64,000 nucleotides of DNA from Paenibacillus sp. 32352 (GCF_002042965.1 NZ_MZNT01000004.1:186001-250000); one strand, 5' to 3'; positions 1 through 8,376 are shown, counted from the stretch's first letter. Numbers and translations are program-made. The notes: a model not told the origin generated them from the sequence alone.

Positions 1-301
1 TGCCCAGCTGCTTTTCTACACCGAGCTCAACTGGCAAACCGTGCGTATCCCAGCCTGCTTTGCGGATGACTTGGTGACCTGTCATCGTTTTGTACCGGCA
101 AATAAAATCCTTGATGACCCGGCCCAAAACATGCCCGATATGAGGTGCACCATTTGCGGTCGGCGGCCCTTCATAGAACACGAAATTCGGCTTGCCTTCC
201 CTGTTTTCGATTGATTTCCTGAACGTGCCTTGCCGCTGCCAATGCTCAAGAACGCGAAGCTCCCTGCTTCTCGCTTTTTCCTTAGGGTCTACATTCCTCA
301 T
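1..301 (-). CDS. ileS: Isoleucyl-tRNA synthetase, N-terminal part (cut by window edge)
   Basis: The first 100 codons of a class I aminoacyl-tRNA synthetase that charges tRNA-Ile in the cytoplasm; the rest lies beyond the left edge. The reading frame contains [10 protein letters not shown] followed by the HIGH signature as PHIGH, then [10 protein letters not shown], which is the IleS pattern rather than that of ValS or LeuS. The ATG at 301 has a GGGAAGG ribosome binding site about 8 bases upstream; an in-frame GTG lies a few codons earlier. A T-box leader with an ATC specifier directly upstream independently supports isoleucine. The form resembles the long Gram-positive type found in Paenibacillus. 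The identification is firm even though only the N-terminus is visible. Confidence 0.93.
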   Translation of the reverse strand, partial: MRNVDPKEKARSRELRVLEHWQRQGTFRKSIENREGKPNFVFYEGPPTANGAPHIGHVLGRVIKDFICRYKTMTGHQVIRKAGWDTHGLPVELGVEKQLG

Positions 302-333
302 CACAGTCACCTTCCCAGTTTTGTCGTAAAAAC

Positions 334-600
334 AAAAAAGACCCGTCCCCCAGAAGGGACGAGTCATCGCTCGCGTTACCACCCTTGTTCCGCACCACAG
401 CATAAAGCGGCGCAGCACTCATCAACGTACCATCATACGCGTTCCTTGTAACGGCGGACCCCCGGTTAAGCTTACTCGATTGACCTTTCAGCTTCACTTC
501 TCCGAGATGATTTTCAACTAGGACATGAACACCGGCTTTCAGCAATCACCGGCTCTCTGGGGATCAACATCATAGTTTACTCTTTCTCGTCATCGAATTT
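334..600 (-). promoter_or_regulatory. T-box riboswitch (tRNA-Ile responsive) of ileS
   Basis: The minus-strand leader shows the T-box layout: an AGTA motif and AGAGAGCCGG in stem I, a specifier region GAAA-ATC (ATC at 511..509, an Ile codon), the antiterminator core AGGGTGGTAACGCG (385..372), and a terminator hairpin with a T run at 365..334. Uncharged tRNA-Ile would stabilise the antiterminator and allow ileS transcription. The specifier assignment is by analogy with the tyrS T-box in this window, where the same GAAA context precedes TAC. Confidence 0.92.
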
Positions 601-618
601 ATCATTTACTTACTTCCA

Positions 619-647
619 TTTATATACCAATTTTTATAATCTGTCAA
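619..647 (-). promoter_or_regulatory. Sigma-A promoter of the ileS T-box transcript
   Basis: On the minus strand TTGACA (647..642) is followed after 17 bases by TATAAA (624..619). It lies just upstream of the T-box and is oriented towards ileS. Confidence 0.75.
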
Positions 648-668
648 GTCATGTTGCTGTTGTAAAAG

Positions 669-696
669 AAAAAGGCGCCCCATGGAGAGCACCTTT
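669..696 (-). terminator. Intrinsic terminator after the Gfo/Idh oxidoreductase gene
   Basis: On the minus strand a GC-rich hairpin (AAAGGTGC / GGCGCCTTT arms) ends in a T run. It sits 17 bases after the stop of the 713..1879 gene and separates it from the ileS promoter. Confidence 0.7.
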
Positions 697-712
697 TGGT
701 ATGAATGGAAGA

Positions 713-1879
713 TTAATGAGTTCCTTTAACGTCCATCTCAAGCTGTTTGGTTTCTTTTTTGTAGGTGGAGTTGTTGATGCGCTCCTGAAGCTTCTCGTAG
801 TACAAATCTTCATTGATCGGAAGATCCACCCAGTTATCGATCCAGGAGGACAAATGCATCGCATTGGAAAGCGTCAAGCCTTTGATTCCTTCTTCCCCTG
901 GAGCCAGGAGCGGCGTTCCGTTCAGAATGTGGTTGACGAAGTTTTGCGTAATGCCTTTATGGCCCGGGCCCGGCACTCCTTTAATAGGTACTTCGCACTT
1001 CCAGCACTCGGGGGAGCCGAAACCGCCGGTGTATTCCTTGTTAAATTGCGGCTCAGGCGTACGCAAGCGCCAGAAGGTTAGCTTCTCGTCCTCGATAACG
1101 ATTTTGCCGCGGTCGCCTGTAACTTCAAAACGGTTCGTCCCCGGAGCTTCCCCTGTCGTAGTAACGAACAAGCCGGTAGCACCGTTCTCGTACTCCACAT
1201 AGGCGGTTACGTCATCTTCCACTTCAATATTGCGATATTTGCCGAATCCGCAGAATGCTCTGACACGCTTAGGCATCATATCGATAGTCCACTGCCACAG
1301 GTCAAGCTGATGCGGGTCTTGGTTGATCAGGACACCGCCGCCTTCGCCCGCCCATGTTGCGCGCCAGCCGCCGGAATCATAGTAGCTTTGTGAGCGGTAC
1401 CAGTTCGTAATGATCCAGTTCGTGCGGCGAACCTCGCCAAGCTCACCGGATGTAATCAAATCTCTCAGCTTTTGGTAGAGAGGATTCGTACGCTGATTAT
1501 ACATAATACCGAAGGCTTTACCCGATTTGGCTGCAGCTTCGTTCATTTCACGCACTTGCTTTGTATAAACGCCAGCAGGCTTTTCTACCAGCACATGGTA
1601 TCCGTGAGAAAACGCTTTAATTGCAGAAGTCGGATGATCGTAGTGAGGCGTTGCGACAATCACTGCGTCAAATGCCTTCGATGCGAAGAATGCATCCAGA
1701 TTATCGAACAGTTGAATATTTTTACTGCCGTGATTATTTCTTACCCATTCCAGGCGTGAAGCGTCGGTATCCACAATGGCTGTCAGCTCTGCACCCTTGA
1801 CTTGGTTGTTCACCAAATATTCTGTGTGGCCCTTACCCATGTTGCCCACACCGATCAAACCGATACGCACTTTATCCAT
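713..1879 (-). CDS. Gfo/Idh/MocA family NAD(P)-dependent oxidoreductase
   Basis: 388 residues, the usual length for this family of soluble sugar and inositol dehydrogenases. The N-terminal Rossmann fold starts with GLIGVGNMG (residues 7-15). The family EKPAG motif with its catalytic-area lysine is at about residue 100. A later NQDPHQLDLW segment near residue 208 carries the histidine typically involved in substrate binding. The substrate cannot be told from sequence; a sugar, sugar acid or inositol is likely. It is a monocistronic unit with its own promoter and terminator. Its promoter carries a LacI-type 14-bp operator between -35 and -10, identical to one in front of the LacI-family gene at 40799..41809. 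This suggests shared control, by that regulator or by CcpA, with the sugar-acid operon. Confidence 0.88.
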   Translation of the reverse strand: MDKVRIGLIGVGNMGKGHTEYLVNNQVKGAELTAIVDTDASRLEWVRNNHGSKNIQLFDNLDAFFASKAFDAVIVATPHYDHPTSAIKAFSHGYHVLVEKPAGVYTKQVREMNEAAAKSGKAFGIMYNQRTNPLYQKLRDLITSGELGEVRRTNWIITNWYRSQSYYDSGGWRATWAGEGGGVLINQDPHQLDLWQWTIDMMPKRVRAFCGFGKYRNIEVEDDVTAYVEYENGATGLFVTTTGEAPGTNRFEVTGDRGKIVIEDEKLTFWRLRTPEPQFNKEYTGGFGSPECWKCEVPIKGVPGPGHKGITQNFVNHILNGTPLLAPGEEGIKGLTLSNAMHLSSWIDNWVDLPINEDLYYEKLQERINNSTYKKETKQLEMDVKGTH

Positions 1880-1945
1880 TCGTGTTTGTCACCTTCCATT
1901 TTTTCTTATTTTCATAAGATGATTAGCAATCGTTCTACCAACCTT

Positions 1946-1974
1946 ATTATATAATGCACACGTTAACATTACAA
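1946..1974 (-). promoter_or_regulatory. Promoter of the Gfo/Idh gene with an embedded LacI/cre-type operator
   Basis: Minus strand TTGTAA (1974..1969), 17-base spacer, TATAAT (1951..1946). The spacer holds TGTTAACGTGTGCA (1968..1955), an imperfect palindrome with the central CG typical of LacI-family operators. It matches the CcpA cre consensus at 12 of 14 positions. The same 14 bases recur at 41856..41843. Confidence 0.7.
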
Positions 1975-1996
1975 TAACAATTTCGGTATAAACAGC

Positions 1997-2029
1997 AAAA
2001 ATCGTTCCTCTGTAATAGAAGAACGATTT
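1997..2029 (-). terminator. Intrinsic terminator after the CBS-domain gene
   Basis: On the minus strand AATCGTTC and GAACGATT arms flank a short loop, followed by TTTTT. It lies about 30 bases after the stop of the 2062..2493 gene. Confidence 0.75.
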
Positions 2030-2061
2030 GCTTATCCTTTATAAATGGGATGATCTGCGAT

Positions 2062-2493
2062 TTAGGCCTTAACTCCGTCCGAGGAAATTTTACTCAATGC
2101 TTCTCCGGCTTCATCTTCAAATTTATCCCTTACGGCGAGGTCACCGATCGAAACGATACCTACCAGCTCGCCGTTCTCGCATACCGGAAGACGGCGAATT
2201 TGCTGCTTCGCCATCATTTTGGCGGCTTCATCCACCGTCGTTTCCGGGGAGGCGGCAGTAATCTGATTGCTGCTCATGACTTCTTTAACGGAAGTAGAAC
2301 CTTCCCGCTTCTCAGCAAAGCCGCGAATAACGAGGTCACGGTCCGTTATAACGCCAATCAGCTTCTTGCCTTCCACAACGGGAATGAAGCCGGTATCCTC
2401 GTTCTTCATTTTTACGGCAACCTCATAAATATTATCCAGTAAGGTGACGGTCGAGCAATCTGTCGTCATGATATCCTTCAATGCTCTACTCAA
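2062..2493 (-). CDS. CBS-domain pair protein
   Basis: A 143-residue soluble protein consisting almost entirely of two CBS motifs, the adenosyl-nucleotide-sensing module. The first repeat covers about residues 8-60 (DIMTTDC ... GVITDRDLV) and the second about 73-125 (EVMSSNQ ... GIVSIGDLAV). No catalytic domain is attached, so it is a stand-alone regulator whose ligand and partner are unknown. A longer frame starts at 2565, but the TTG at 2493 has a GGGAGGG ribosome binding site 7 bases upstream and gives an N-terminus typical of the family. It is not AcuB, which has an additional ACT domain. Monocistronic, with its own terminator. Confidence 0.85.
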   Translation of the reverse strand: MSRALKDIMTTDCSTVTLLDNIYEVAVKMKNEDTGFIPVVEGKKLIGVITDRDLVIRGFAEKREGSTSVKEVMSSNQITAASPETTVDEAAKMMAKQQIRRLPVCENGELVGIVSIGDLAVRDKFEDEAGEALSKISSDGVKA

Positions 2494-2604
2494 GGAAAAT
2501 CCCTCCCAAGGAAGTTGTCTAGAAAAACAAATCACCCACGGGTGCTTGCCCTTCTGTGCAACCATAGATTTTCCCTAAACCATGCGCAGCATGCACCCTG
2601 ACGT

Positions 2605-3789
2605 TTAGCACTTATCGGAATTCCATTCCTTCTGGCAGTCGTCAATCATACCGATAAACAACTTGGCCGCCGCAGCCATTGCCGATTCGTCGATATCGAA
2701 TTTCGGGTGATGATGCGGATACACAATGCCGAGCTCCGGATTGCCGGCTCCTACGAACATGAAGCAGCCTTTGCGATGATGAAGGTAATAGGCAAAATCC
2801 TCCCCTGCCATGATAAGCGGCGATGTTTCTGCGGTCCCCGCCTTGGCGGCCGCTCTATAGAATCTGTCTGCTTCGCCTGGATCGTTTATAACCGGAGGGT
2901 ATCCCAATTTATAATCGATGGAAACTTCTGCTCCATACATGCTGCAGGTCTGTTCTACGATGGACTCCAGTCTTTCCTTAACCTCCATCCTCAGCTTCGG
3001 ATCGAAGGTTCGGACCGTGCCGTTCAATGAAGCTTTCTCTGCGATTACATTGAAACTCGTCCCTCCATGAAACGAGCCTACACTGACGACACAGGGCTGA
3101 GTCGGATCGACGGTACGGCTGACAATCGTTTGTAAATTGACCACCAGGTGCGAAGCAATCGCTATGCTATCCACAGTTTCATGAGGAAGTCCTCCATGCC
3201 CGCCTTTTCCCTTCACGACAATTTCAAATTCATCCGCTGCCGCCATCATAGGACCGGGCCTGCAGTAGGCAGTTCCCACCGGGAACGGAGTCCATAGATG
3301 AATCCCGTAAACGAAGTCAACGCCTTCGAGCGCTCCTTCTTCTATCATACTGTAAGCCCCTCCGGGGGTTAATTCCTCCGCATGCTGGAACAGGAAGACA
3401 ATCGTGCCCTTGAGCTGCTCTCGATTCTCCGACAAGAGCTTCGCTACTCCGAGCAATGTTGCCGTGTGGGCATCGTGCCCGCATGCATGCATGACACCTT
3501 GTACTTTGGAGGAGAATTCGCAATTCTTCTCATCCTGGATCGGCAGGGCATCCATATCGGCGCGAAGCGCGATGGTAGGTCCGTCACCGCCGCGGCCCGT
3601 TAAACGTCCGACCATTCCATTCCCGCCAACCCCTGTAGTCACTTCCAGGCCCCATTCCCGCAAATGCGCGGCTACAAAAGACGCGGTTTCTTGTTCCTGA
3701 AACGATAATTCCGGATGCTGATGCAAGTATCTGCGCCAGCCCACCATTTCCGGATATAACAGATCCACTTTGTTCATTAGCGATTCCAT
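2605..3789 (-). CDS. M20 family metallopeptidase / N-acyl-amino-acid amidohydrolase
   Basis: 394 residues from the ATG at 3789, which has a CGGAGG ribosome binding site 8 bases upstream; the frame extends upstream without a better site. Typical M20D amidohydrolase features are present: RRYLHQHPELSFQE near the N-terminus, ALRADMDALP, the metal-binding MHACGHDAH motif, HAEELTPGGA with the catalytic glutamate, and GGHGG in the dimerisation domain. Members hydrolyse N-acyl amino acids, indole-acetyl-amino acids or aminobenzoyl-glutamate in the cytoplasm. The exact substrate is unknown. No partner gene is adjacent. Confidence 0.9.
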   Translation of the reverse strand: MESLMNKVDLLYPEMVGWRRYLHQHPELSFQEQETASFVAAHLREWGLEVTTGVGGNGMVGRLTGRGGDGPTIALRADMDALPIQDEKNCEFSSKVQGVMHACGHDAHTATLLGVAKLLSENREQLKGTIVFLFQHAEELTPGGAYSMIEEGALEGVDFVYGIHLWTPFPVGTAYCRPGPMMAAADEFEIVVKGKGGHGGLPHETVDSIAIASHLVVNLQTIVSRTVDPTQPCVVSVGSFHGGTSFNVIAEKASLNGTVRTFDPKLRMEVKERLESIVEQTCSMYGAEVSIDYKLGYPPVINDPGEADRFYRAAAKAGTAETSPLIMAGEDFAYYLHHRKGCFMFVGAGNPELGIVYPHHHPKFDIDESAMAAAAKLFIGMIDDCQKEWNSDKC

Positions 3790-3992
3790 GGCTATTACCT
3801 CCGGTTTTAGACTTCTTCTTATTTTACCAAATGCCGTACTTTCTTTCATCCATGTGTCACAAGAATTTCAAATTTTTCTTGCGTCTTCGTTTGGACATTT
3901 AGCAATAGGCTTGCACAACTTTGGGAAACATACTATCATGATAAAAAGAAATGAGAATTTTTGGACTTGACTTTCTAGGAGGGCTTTTACAA

Positions 3993-4340
3993 GTGATTAT
4001 TGAAAATAGCGGCTTAAAAGGGCTTAAAAGCGATCTTGCCCATTTAGATGAAAGCACAGCCAAACTGGGCTTTGTCCGTTGGCAATGGGAATATTACCGC
4101 GCCACTTACGATTTGAAAATTACCGACAATGCGTCGCACAAAGATTACTTTTTGCGCATAAATACCCGTGTTGAATCCGGCAAACTGGAGTCTCCTTACG
4201 CCATTCTTTACATAGAAGACGTTTACATCGGAGTGGCAACCTTCCCTCATGGATTGGATTATCAATCTCCGATTCCTGATTCCGTAATGAAAATCGCTCA
4301 ACAAAAGCTGTCGCAGCTCAAAACCGAATTGTCTGAATAA
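3993..4340 (+). CDS. YugN-like family protein
   Basis: 115 residues. The GTG at 3993 is preceded by AGGAGGG with 9-base spacing, while the longer frame from 3951 has no ribosome binding site. The start (VIIENSGLKGLKSDL) and the WEYYRATYD / YFLRINTR segments resemble the YugN-like family of Bacillales, small cytoplasmic proteins of unknown function. It stops 12 bases before the ftsW-like gene and is probably cotranscribed with it. No membrane segment or catalytic motif is seen. Confidence 0.7.
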   Translation: MIIENSGLKGLKSDLAHLDESTAKLGFVRWQWEYYRATYDLKITDNASHKDYFLRINTRVESGKLESPYAILYIEDVYIGVATFPHGLDYQSPIPDSVMKIAQQKLSQLKTELSE

Positions 4341-4352
4341 GCGGAGGTCATC

Positions 4353-5528
4353 ATGACTTCCCCGCGAAGAGGAACACCGGATTTTTTGCTGTTGTTTTTA
4401 ACGTTTTTGCTCGTTTGCTTCGGTTTGGCTATGGTATTCAGCGCAAGCATGGCGTATACGCGTTCTGTACAAATTGACGGTGCGAAGATAACGGTCAACG
4501 ATCCTTCGTATCTGGTTATTCGTCAGGCGATCTTCGTTGCTTTGGGTACCGTAGCCATGTTTTTTTGTATGAACATCGATTTCAACAAGCTTAAAACATG
4601 GGTTCGTCCCATGTTCATCGTCGTAGTCATCATGCTGCTTCTTGTTCCTGTCATCGGAACCGAGATTAATGGTGCCAGAAGCTGGTTCAGGATCGGAAGC
4701 TTCGGTATTCAGCCGGCCGAATTCGCCAAACTTGCCGTTATTTTATATTTGTCCAATTTAATAAGCAAAAAAGAGGACAAATTCAATGATTTCCAAAAAG
4801 GTCTGTTACCGGCACTTGTCATTGTCGGATTTATATCCGCGCTAATTATGCTGCAGCCTGATTTTGGCTCTACCATGATCCTGGTTATGTGTGCTGCCAT
4901 CGTTATCATCGTAGGGGGAGCCAACATAAAGCACTTATTCTTCCTAGGTATTTCAGGCGCAGGGGTCATGTCCGTAGCTGTTGCCATTCATATGATTCAA
5001 TCCAAGGGCGACAGCTACAAAATCGACCGTTTTACGTCCTTCTTGAATCCGTGGGCCGATCCGCTGGTTTCCGGCTATCAGCTTATTCAATCCTTTTATG
5101 CGCTTGGACATGGAGGCTTCTCCGGAGCAGGCTTCGGACAAGGGATTCAAAAGCTGAATTATTTGCCGGAAGCGCACACAGACTTTATTTTTTCCATCAT
5201 AGGTGAAGAGCTTGGCTTTGTTGGTGCCACCTTATTCATCTTCATTTATTTAGCCTTCTTATGGCGCGGATTGACCGTTGCCGTCCGCTGCAAGGACCCT
5301 TTCGGTACTTTAGCTGGCGTCGGCATTGTCGGAATGATCGCGATTCAAGCGTTGATCAATCTGGGAGGAGTTACTGGAAGCATTCCGCTGACCGGAGTTC
5401 CACTGCCATTGATCAGCTACGGCGGCTCTTCCATGCTTGTTATGTTAACCAGTGTCGGCATCTTACTAAGCTTATCTAGGGAATATAACAAGCCTGATAA
5501 AGAACCTGCAAAGAAAAAGAGAGCCTGA
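4353..5528 (+). CDS. ftsW: SEDS-family peptidoglycan glycosyltransferase, FtsW type
   Basis: 391 residues with about ten predicted hydrophobic segments. SEDS proteins polymerise lipid II into glycan strands together with a class B PBP; FtsW does this at the division septum. Diagnostic blocks are NGARSWFRIG ... QPAEFAKL, LQPDFGSTMIL, SGYQLIQSFYALGHGG, LPEAHTDFIFSIIGEELGF (the catalytic Asp region) and PLISYGGSS near the C-terminus. The tail is lysine-rich. RodA and SpoVE share the same blocks. FtsW is preferred because ylaN, its immediate neighbour in Bacillus subtilis, lies 2.6 kb downstream here. The ATG follows GCGGAGG. A strong terminator immediately follows. Confidence 0.78.
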   Translation: MTSPRRGTPDFLLLFLTFLLVCFGLAMVFSASMAYTRSVQIDGAKITVNDPSYLVIRQAIFVALGTVAMFFCMNIDFNKLKTWVRPMFIVVVIMLLLVPVIGTEINGARSWFRIGSFGIQPAEFAKLAVILYLSNLISKKEDKFNDFQKGLLPALVIVGFISALIMLQPDFGSTMILVMCAAIVIIVGGANIKHLFFLGISGAGVMSVAVAIHMIQSKGDSYKIDRFTSFLNPWADPLVSGYQLIQSFYALGHGGFSGAGFGQGIQKLNYLPEAHTDFIFSIIGEELGFVGATLFIFIYLAFLWRGLTVAVRCKDPFGTLAGVGIVGMIAIQALINLGGVTGSIPLTGVPLPLISYGGSSMLVMLTSVGILLSLSREYNKPDKEPAKKKRA

Positions 5529-5544
5529 ATCGGCTCTCTTTTTT
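5518..5544 (+). terminator. Intrinsic terminator of the yugN-like/ftsW operon
   Basis: GAGAGCC / GGCTCTC arms followed by TTTTTT, overlapping the ftsW stop codon. Confidence 0.85.
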
Positions 5545-5621
5545 ATGTCCCTCTTCTGCTTCCTGGTGCCCGGGCGCAGTAGAGATGTGCTCTTTGCGCA
5601 GGTTAGGAGGTGCGGAAATCA

Positions 5622-6008
5622 TTACTTCACTCTATGTAGATCTTCCGCGACTACGGCCTCTTCTTCGCGGAACGCAACGCCTTCCACTTTCACATTCACT
5701 TCAACGACGGTTAATCCTGTCATATTCTCGACAGCTTCGCGAACGTTCAACTGCAAATTATGACAAACTTCTTGGATCTTGCTTCCGTAATTGACAATGA
5801 CTCGCAAATCGATAGCTGCTTCCACCTGACCTACTTCGACAGAAACACCTTTTTGCACATTTTTGCCGCTAAGCCTTTTGGCTAGTCCCTCGGAAATACC
5901 TCCCGACATTGCGGCGATCCCAGGAGTCTCCAACGCAGCCAAGCCTGCGATAGTCGAAACGACATCATCTGAAATGCGAATGAGACCTGCTTGAATTTCT
6001 TCGGACAT
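5622..6008 (-). CDS. Asp23/Gls24 family envelope-stress protein
   Basis: 128 residues. The ATG at 6008 has AAGGAG 8 bases upstream; an in-frame GTG at 6017 overlaps that site and is less likely. The sequence follows the Asp23/Gls24 (DUF322) family: GLIRISDDVVSTIAGLAALETPGI at the N-terminus, then VDLRV-like and VNYGSKIQEV segments, and VNVKVEGVAF at the end. Members are small cytoplasmic proteins linked to alkaline and cell-envelope stress or, as YqhY, to acetyl-CoA carboxylase control in Bacillus. Here the gene stands alone, not beside accBC, so the specific role is open. Confidence 0.88.
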   Translation of the reverse strand: MSEEIQAGLIRISDDVVSTIAGLAALETPGIAAMSGGISEGLAKRLSGKNVQKGVSVEVGQVEAAIDLRVIVNYGSKIQEVCHNLQLNVREAVENMTGLTVVEVNVKVEGVAFREEEAVVAEDLHRVK

Positions 6009-6095
6009 ACGGATCACTCCTTAATGGGTTATAGTTCCATTGTAATGACTTCCAACGGGGAAATCAACTTGTCCAAGCTGACGTCTGACCAACGT

Positions 6096-6881
6096 TTATA
6101 ACGACTTAACGGCTCCGCCGTCAACGTAGAATACGGACCCTGTCATATAGCTGTTCAGAGGGGACAAGAGATACGCTGCAATCGTCGCCAGCTCATGCGG
6201 TTCGCCGTACCGGCCTAGCGGGATGTCCTGACTAAGGGTCTCCCGGACCTCCTCTATGGTTCGATTGTCACGCTCCGCCTTCAAGGAATCGAGCTCCATA
6301 ATTCGATCTGTCATGATACGGCCCGGGCAAACCGTGTTCAATAAAATGCCATCTTTCGCAAATTCAATCGACAAGGTTTTCATCAACCCGACGACTCCTG
6401 TCCGGAACGTGTTCGATAATACGAGCCCTGGTATCGGCATTTTCACCGATGTGGAAGCAATAGTGACGATTCGGCCCCCCTGCTTTGCAAGAAACGGGTG
6501 AAAGCCTCGAATCAACCGGACGACACTCATCATGTTGCCTAGAAATGCCTGCTCCCACGCTGCATCATCGAAGGATAAAAAGCTCCCGCTTGGAGGGCCT
6601 CCCGCATTGCACACCAACGCGTCCACGGTGGCAAACTGGGCCGAAGCCCGTTCAATCAGCTCTTGGATGTCCTCCTTGCGGCTGACATCTACTGCCAGTG
6701 ATTCTACCTTTACTCCGTACTGATTGCGGATTTCCTCAGCGGCCGCTGCAATTGCCTCCCCGCTTCGGCTGCAAAGCAGCAGATTCGCCCCTTCGGCGGC
6801 AAGCTGCTCTGCAACAGCCCGTCCCAGCCCTTTACTGGATGCGGTGACTACGGCGGTTTTCCCCTTCAGCTTTAAATCCAT
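6096..6881 (-). CDS. Short-chain dehydrogenase/reductase with non-canonical active site
   Basis: 261 residues, a classical SDR length. The nucleotide-binding turn reads TASSKGLGRA (about residues 13-22), NAGG is present, and the serine segment IASTS is conserved. Where YxxxK is expected, the sequence reads LSNTFRTGV, so Tyr is replaced by Ser and Lys by Arg. The C-terminus (YLLSPLNSYMTGSVFYVDGG) is normal. An SNxxR-type SDR subgroup appears to be widespread, so this is unlikely to be damage, but its chemistry is not established and the substrate is unknown. AAGGAGAG precedes the ATG at 6881. Convergent with ftsW and divergent from the exchanger gene. Confidence 0.85.
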   Translation of the reverse strand: MDLKLKGKTAVVTASSKGLGRAVAEQLAAEGANLLLCSRSGEAIAAAAEEIRNQYGVKVESLAVDVSRKEDIQELIERASAQFATVDALVCNAGGPPSGSFLSFDDAAWEQAFLGNMMSVVRLIRGFHPFLAKQGGRIVTIASTSVKMPIPGLVLSNTFRTGVVGLMKTLSIEFAKDGILLNTVCPGRIMTDRIMELDSLKAERDNRTIEEVRETLSQDIPLGRYGEPHELATIAAYLLSPLNSYMTGSVFYVDGGAVKSL

Positions 6882-6977
6882 ATTCCCTGTCTCTCCTTCG
6901 GATTCATGTTTACTTTATCCTAAATTATGGGTATATTAGAATAGGTTTTATTCAATAAGGTTACTTTACCATATGAG

Positions 6978-8033
6978 GTGAATGTTTTGAAACGCCATAT
7001 GTTTAAAATAGGGCTTATAGGAAGCTTCGTCATTAGCGCCATTGCCCATTATTCCGGTTGGGCATCTCCTACCGTTCAGTTCATCATATCTTGCATTGCC
7101 ATTTTGTTCGTTGCCGGCTTTTTGGGAAAAGCCACCGAGAGCGTCGCACACTATGCAGGAGAACGACTGGGCGGTTTTTTAAATGCCACCTTCGGCAATG
7201 CGGCGGAGCTGATCATCGCCATTTTTTTGGTTAAGGACGGATTGTTCGATATCGTAAAGGCAAGCATCACCGGCTCCATTATCGGTAACCTGCTGCTTGT
7301 TCTTGGACTTAGCTTGTTCGTAGGCGGTTTGAAATACAAGGAGCAGCATTTTAATGTGAAGCTCGCCAGCCACAACGGTTCGTTAATGACTTTAGCCGTA
7401 ATCGCCTTGTTCGTTCCGGCCGCTTTCGCCAAAAGCCTGACGACCTTTGAAACGGCCAACATGAGTATTCTTGTAGCGACCATCCTGATCGTAGCTTACC
7501 TGCTGTGGCTGTTTTTCTCTATGGTGACTCATAAGAACGAGCTGTCTGACGAAGTCGTTGAACACGGCGAACCGGCCTGGTCCAAAGGCCTTTCCATTCT
7601 GTTCCTGATCCTTGCTACCGTCATGGTCGCATTCGAAAGCGAATGGCTGGTCGGAACCCTCGAGAGCATAACGCATAAATTCGGTTTATCCGAGCTGTTC
7701 GTCGGAGCCTTCCTGATTGCTATTATCGGGAATGCAGCAGAGCATAGCGCTGCCGTTATGATGGCCCGTAAGAATAAAATTGGAGCCGCTGTCGAGATCG
7801 CCGTTGGCAGCAGTCTGCAAATTTCCTTGTTCGTAGCTCCCGTGCTTGTCCTTGTGTCTATGCTGTTTGGAAAAACGATGAACATCGTATTCAGTACCTT
7901 CGAGCTTGTAGCTATAGGCGTAGCCGTCATTATAGCCAAATCTATCTCCCAGGATGGAACAACCAACTGGTATGAAGGCGTTCTGCTGCTGGTCGTTTAC
8001 TGCATCCTGGGGATTGCTTTCTACCTGGTATAA
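6978..8033 (+). CDS. Calcium/proton exchanger (CAX family)
   Basis: 351 residues with about eleven hydrophobic segments. This membrane antiporter exports Ca2+ (or another cation) in exchange for protons. It has the two inverted-repeat signatures of CaCA/CAX exchangers: GNAAELIIAIFLVKDG near residue 70, followed by GSIIGNLLLVLG, and GNAAEHSAAVMMARKNKIGAA near residue 255, followed by GSSLQISLF. The paired glutamates in GNAAE are the ion-binding residues of the family. The length matches Bacillus YfkE/ChaA-type proteins. GAGGTG precedes the ATG. It ends in a bidirectional terminator shared with ylaN. Confidence 0.9.
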   Translation: MNVLKRHMFKIGLIGSFVISAIAHYSGWASPTVQFIISCIAILFVAGFLGKATESVAHYAGERLGGFLNATFGNAAELIIAIFLVKDGLFDIVKASITGSIIGNLLLVLGLSLFVGGLKYKEQHFNVKLASHNGSLMTLAVIALFVPAAFAKSLTTFETANMSILVATILIVAYLLWLFFSMVTHKNELSDEVVEHGEPAWSKGLSILFLILATVMVAFESEWLVGTLESITHKFGLSELFVGAFLIAIIGNAAEHSAAVMMARKNKIGAAVEIAVGSSLQISLFVAPVLVLVSMLFGKTMNIVFSTFELVAIGVAVIIAKSISQDGTTNWYEGVLLLVVYCILGIAFYLV

Positions 8034-8060
8034 CTGCCGCGCGCTTCTATTCCAACAAAC

Positions 8061-8100
8061 AAAAAAGAGTAACCTTCAATGACGAAGGCTACTCTTTTTT
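8061..8100. terminator. Bidirectional terminator between CAX exchanger and ylaN
   Basis: A perfectly complementary stem (AAAAAAGAGTA-CCTTC / GAAGG-TACTCTTTTTT) with A and T runs on either side, serving both convergent genes. It overlaps the ylaN stop codon region. Confidence 0.88.
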
Positions 8101-8376
8101 GTTTAAAGCTTCATAGAGCTGAGCAAGATTACGTTCGAGCTTTACCAGGATTTGTTTGCCCACGGTCTCTGTAATCAGCTCCGCCCGGATAGCAAAGTCA
8201 ATTTCTCTCGATAAACCATACATTTGTGTATCTAATACCTCTTCATACAGAGGACATTTACGTGTCGTTAAGTTCTCCATCTGTACTTCGATGAGCTTCT
8301 CAATTTTATCTGCATCCTCTTGAAGAAGATAAAGGGCTTTCTGTGACAAGCCAAGTAACAATTCGGATGATGACAT
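8089..8376 (-). CDS. ylaN: YlaN family (DUF1507) protein
   Basis: 95 residues. It closely follows the YlaN/UPF0358 pattern: [43 protein letters not shown]. This is a small helical cytoplasmic protein of Firmicutes which in Bacillus subtilis is needed under iron limitation and has been linked to Fur. The ATG at 8376 is used rather than the TTG one codon earlier; both sit behind a run of G. In Bacillus subtilis ylaN lies beside ftsW. Here they are separated by Asp23, SDR and CAX genes, so part of that synteny survives. Confidence 0.88.
   Translation of the reverse strand: MSSSELLLGLSQKALYLLQEDADKIEKLIEVQMENLTTRKCPLYEEVLDTQMYGLSREIDFAIRAELITETVGKQILVKLERNLAQLYEALNKKE

Noticed and set aside
282..545. 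87-codon open frame over the ileS leader
   Set aside because: Lies entirely in the T-box RNA, whose conserved elements explain the sequence better.
5545..5794. Short plus-strand open frames after the ftsW terminator
   Set aside because: Antisense to the Asp23 gene and downstream of a strong terminator; no start signals.
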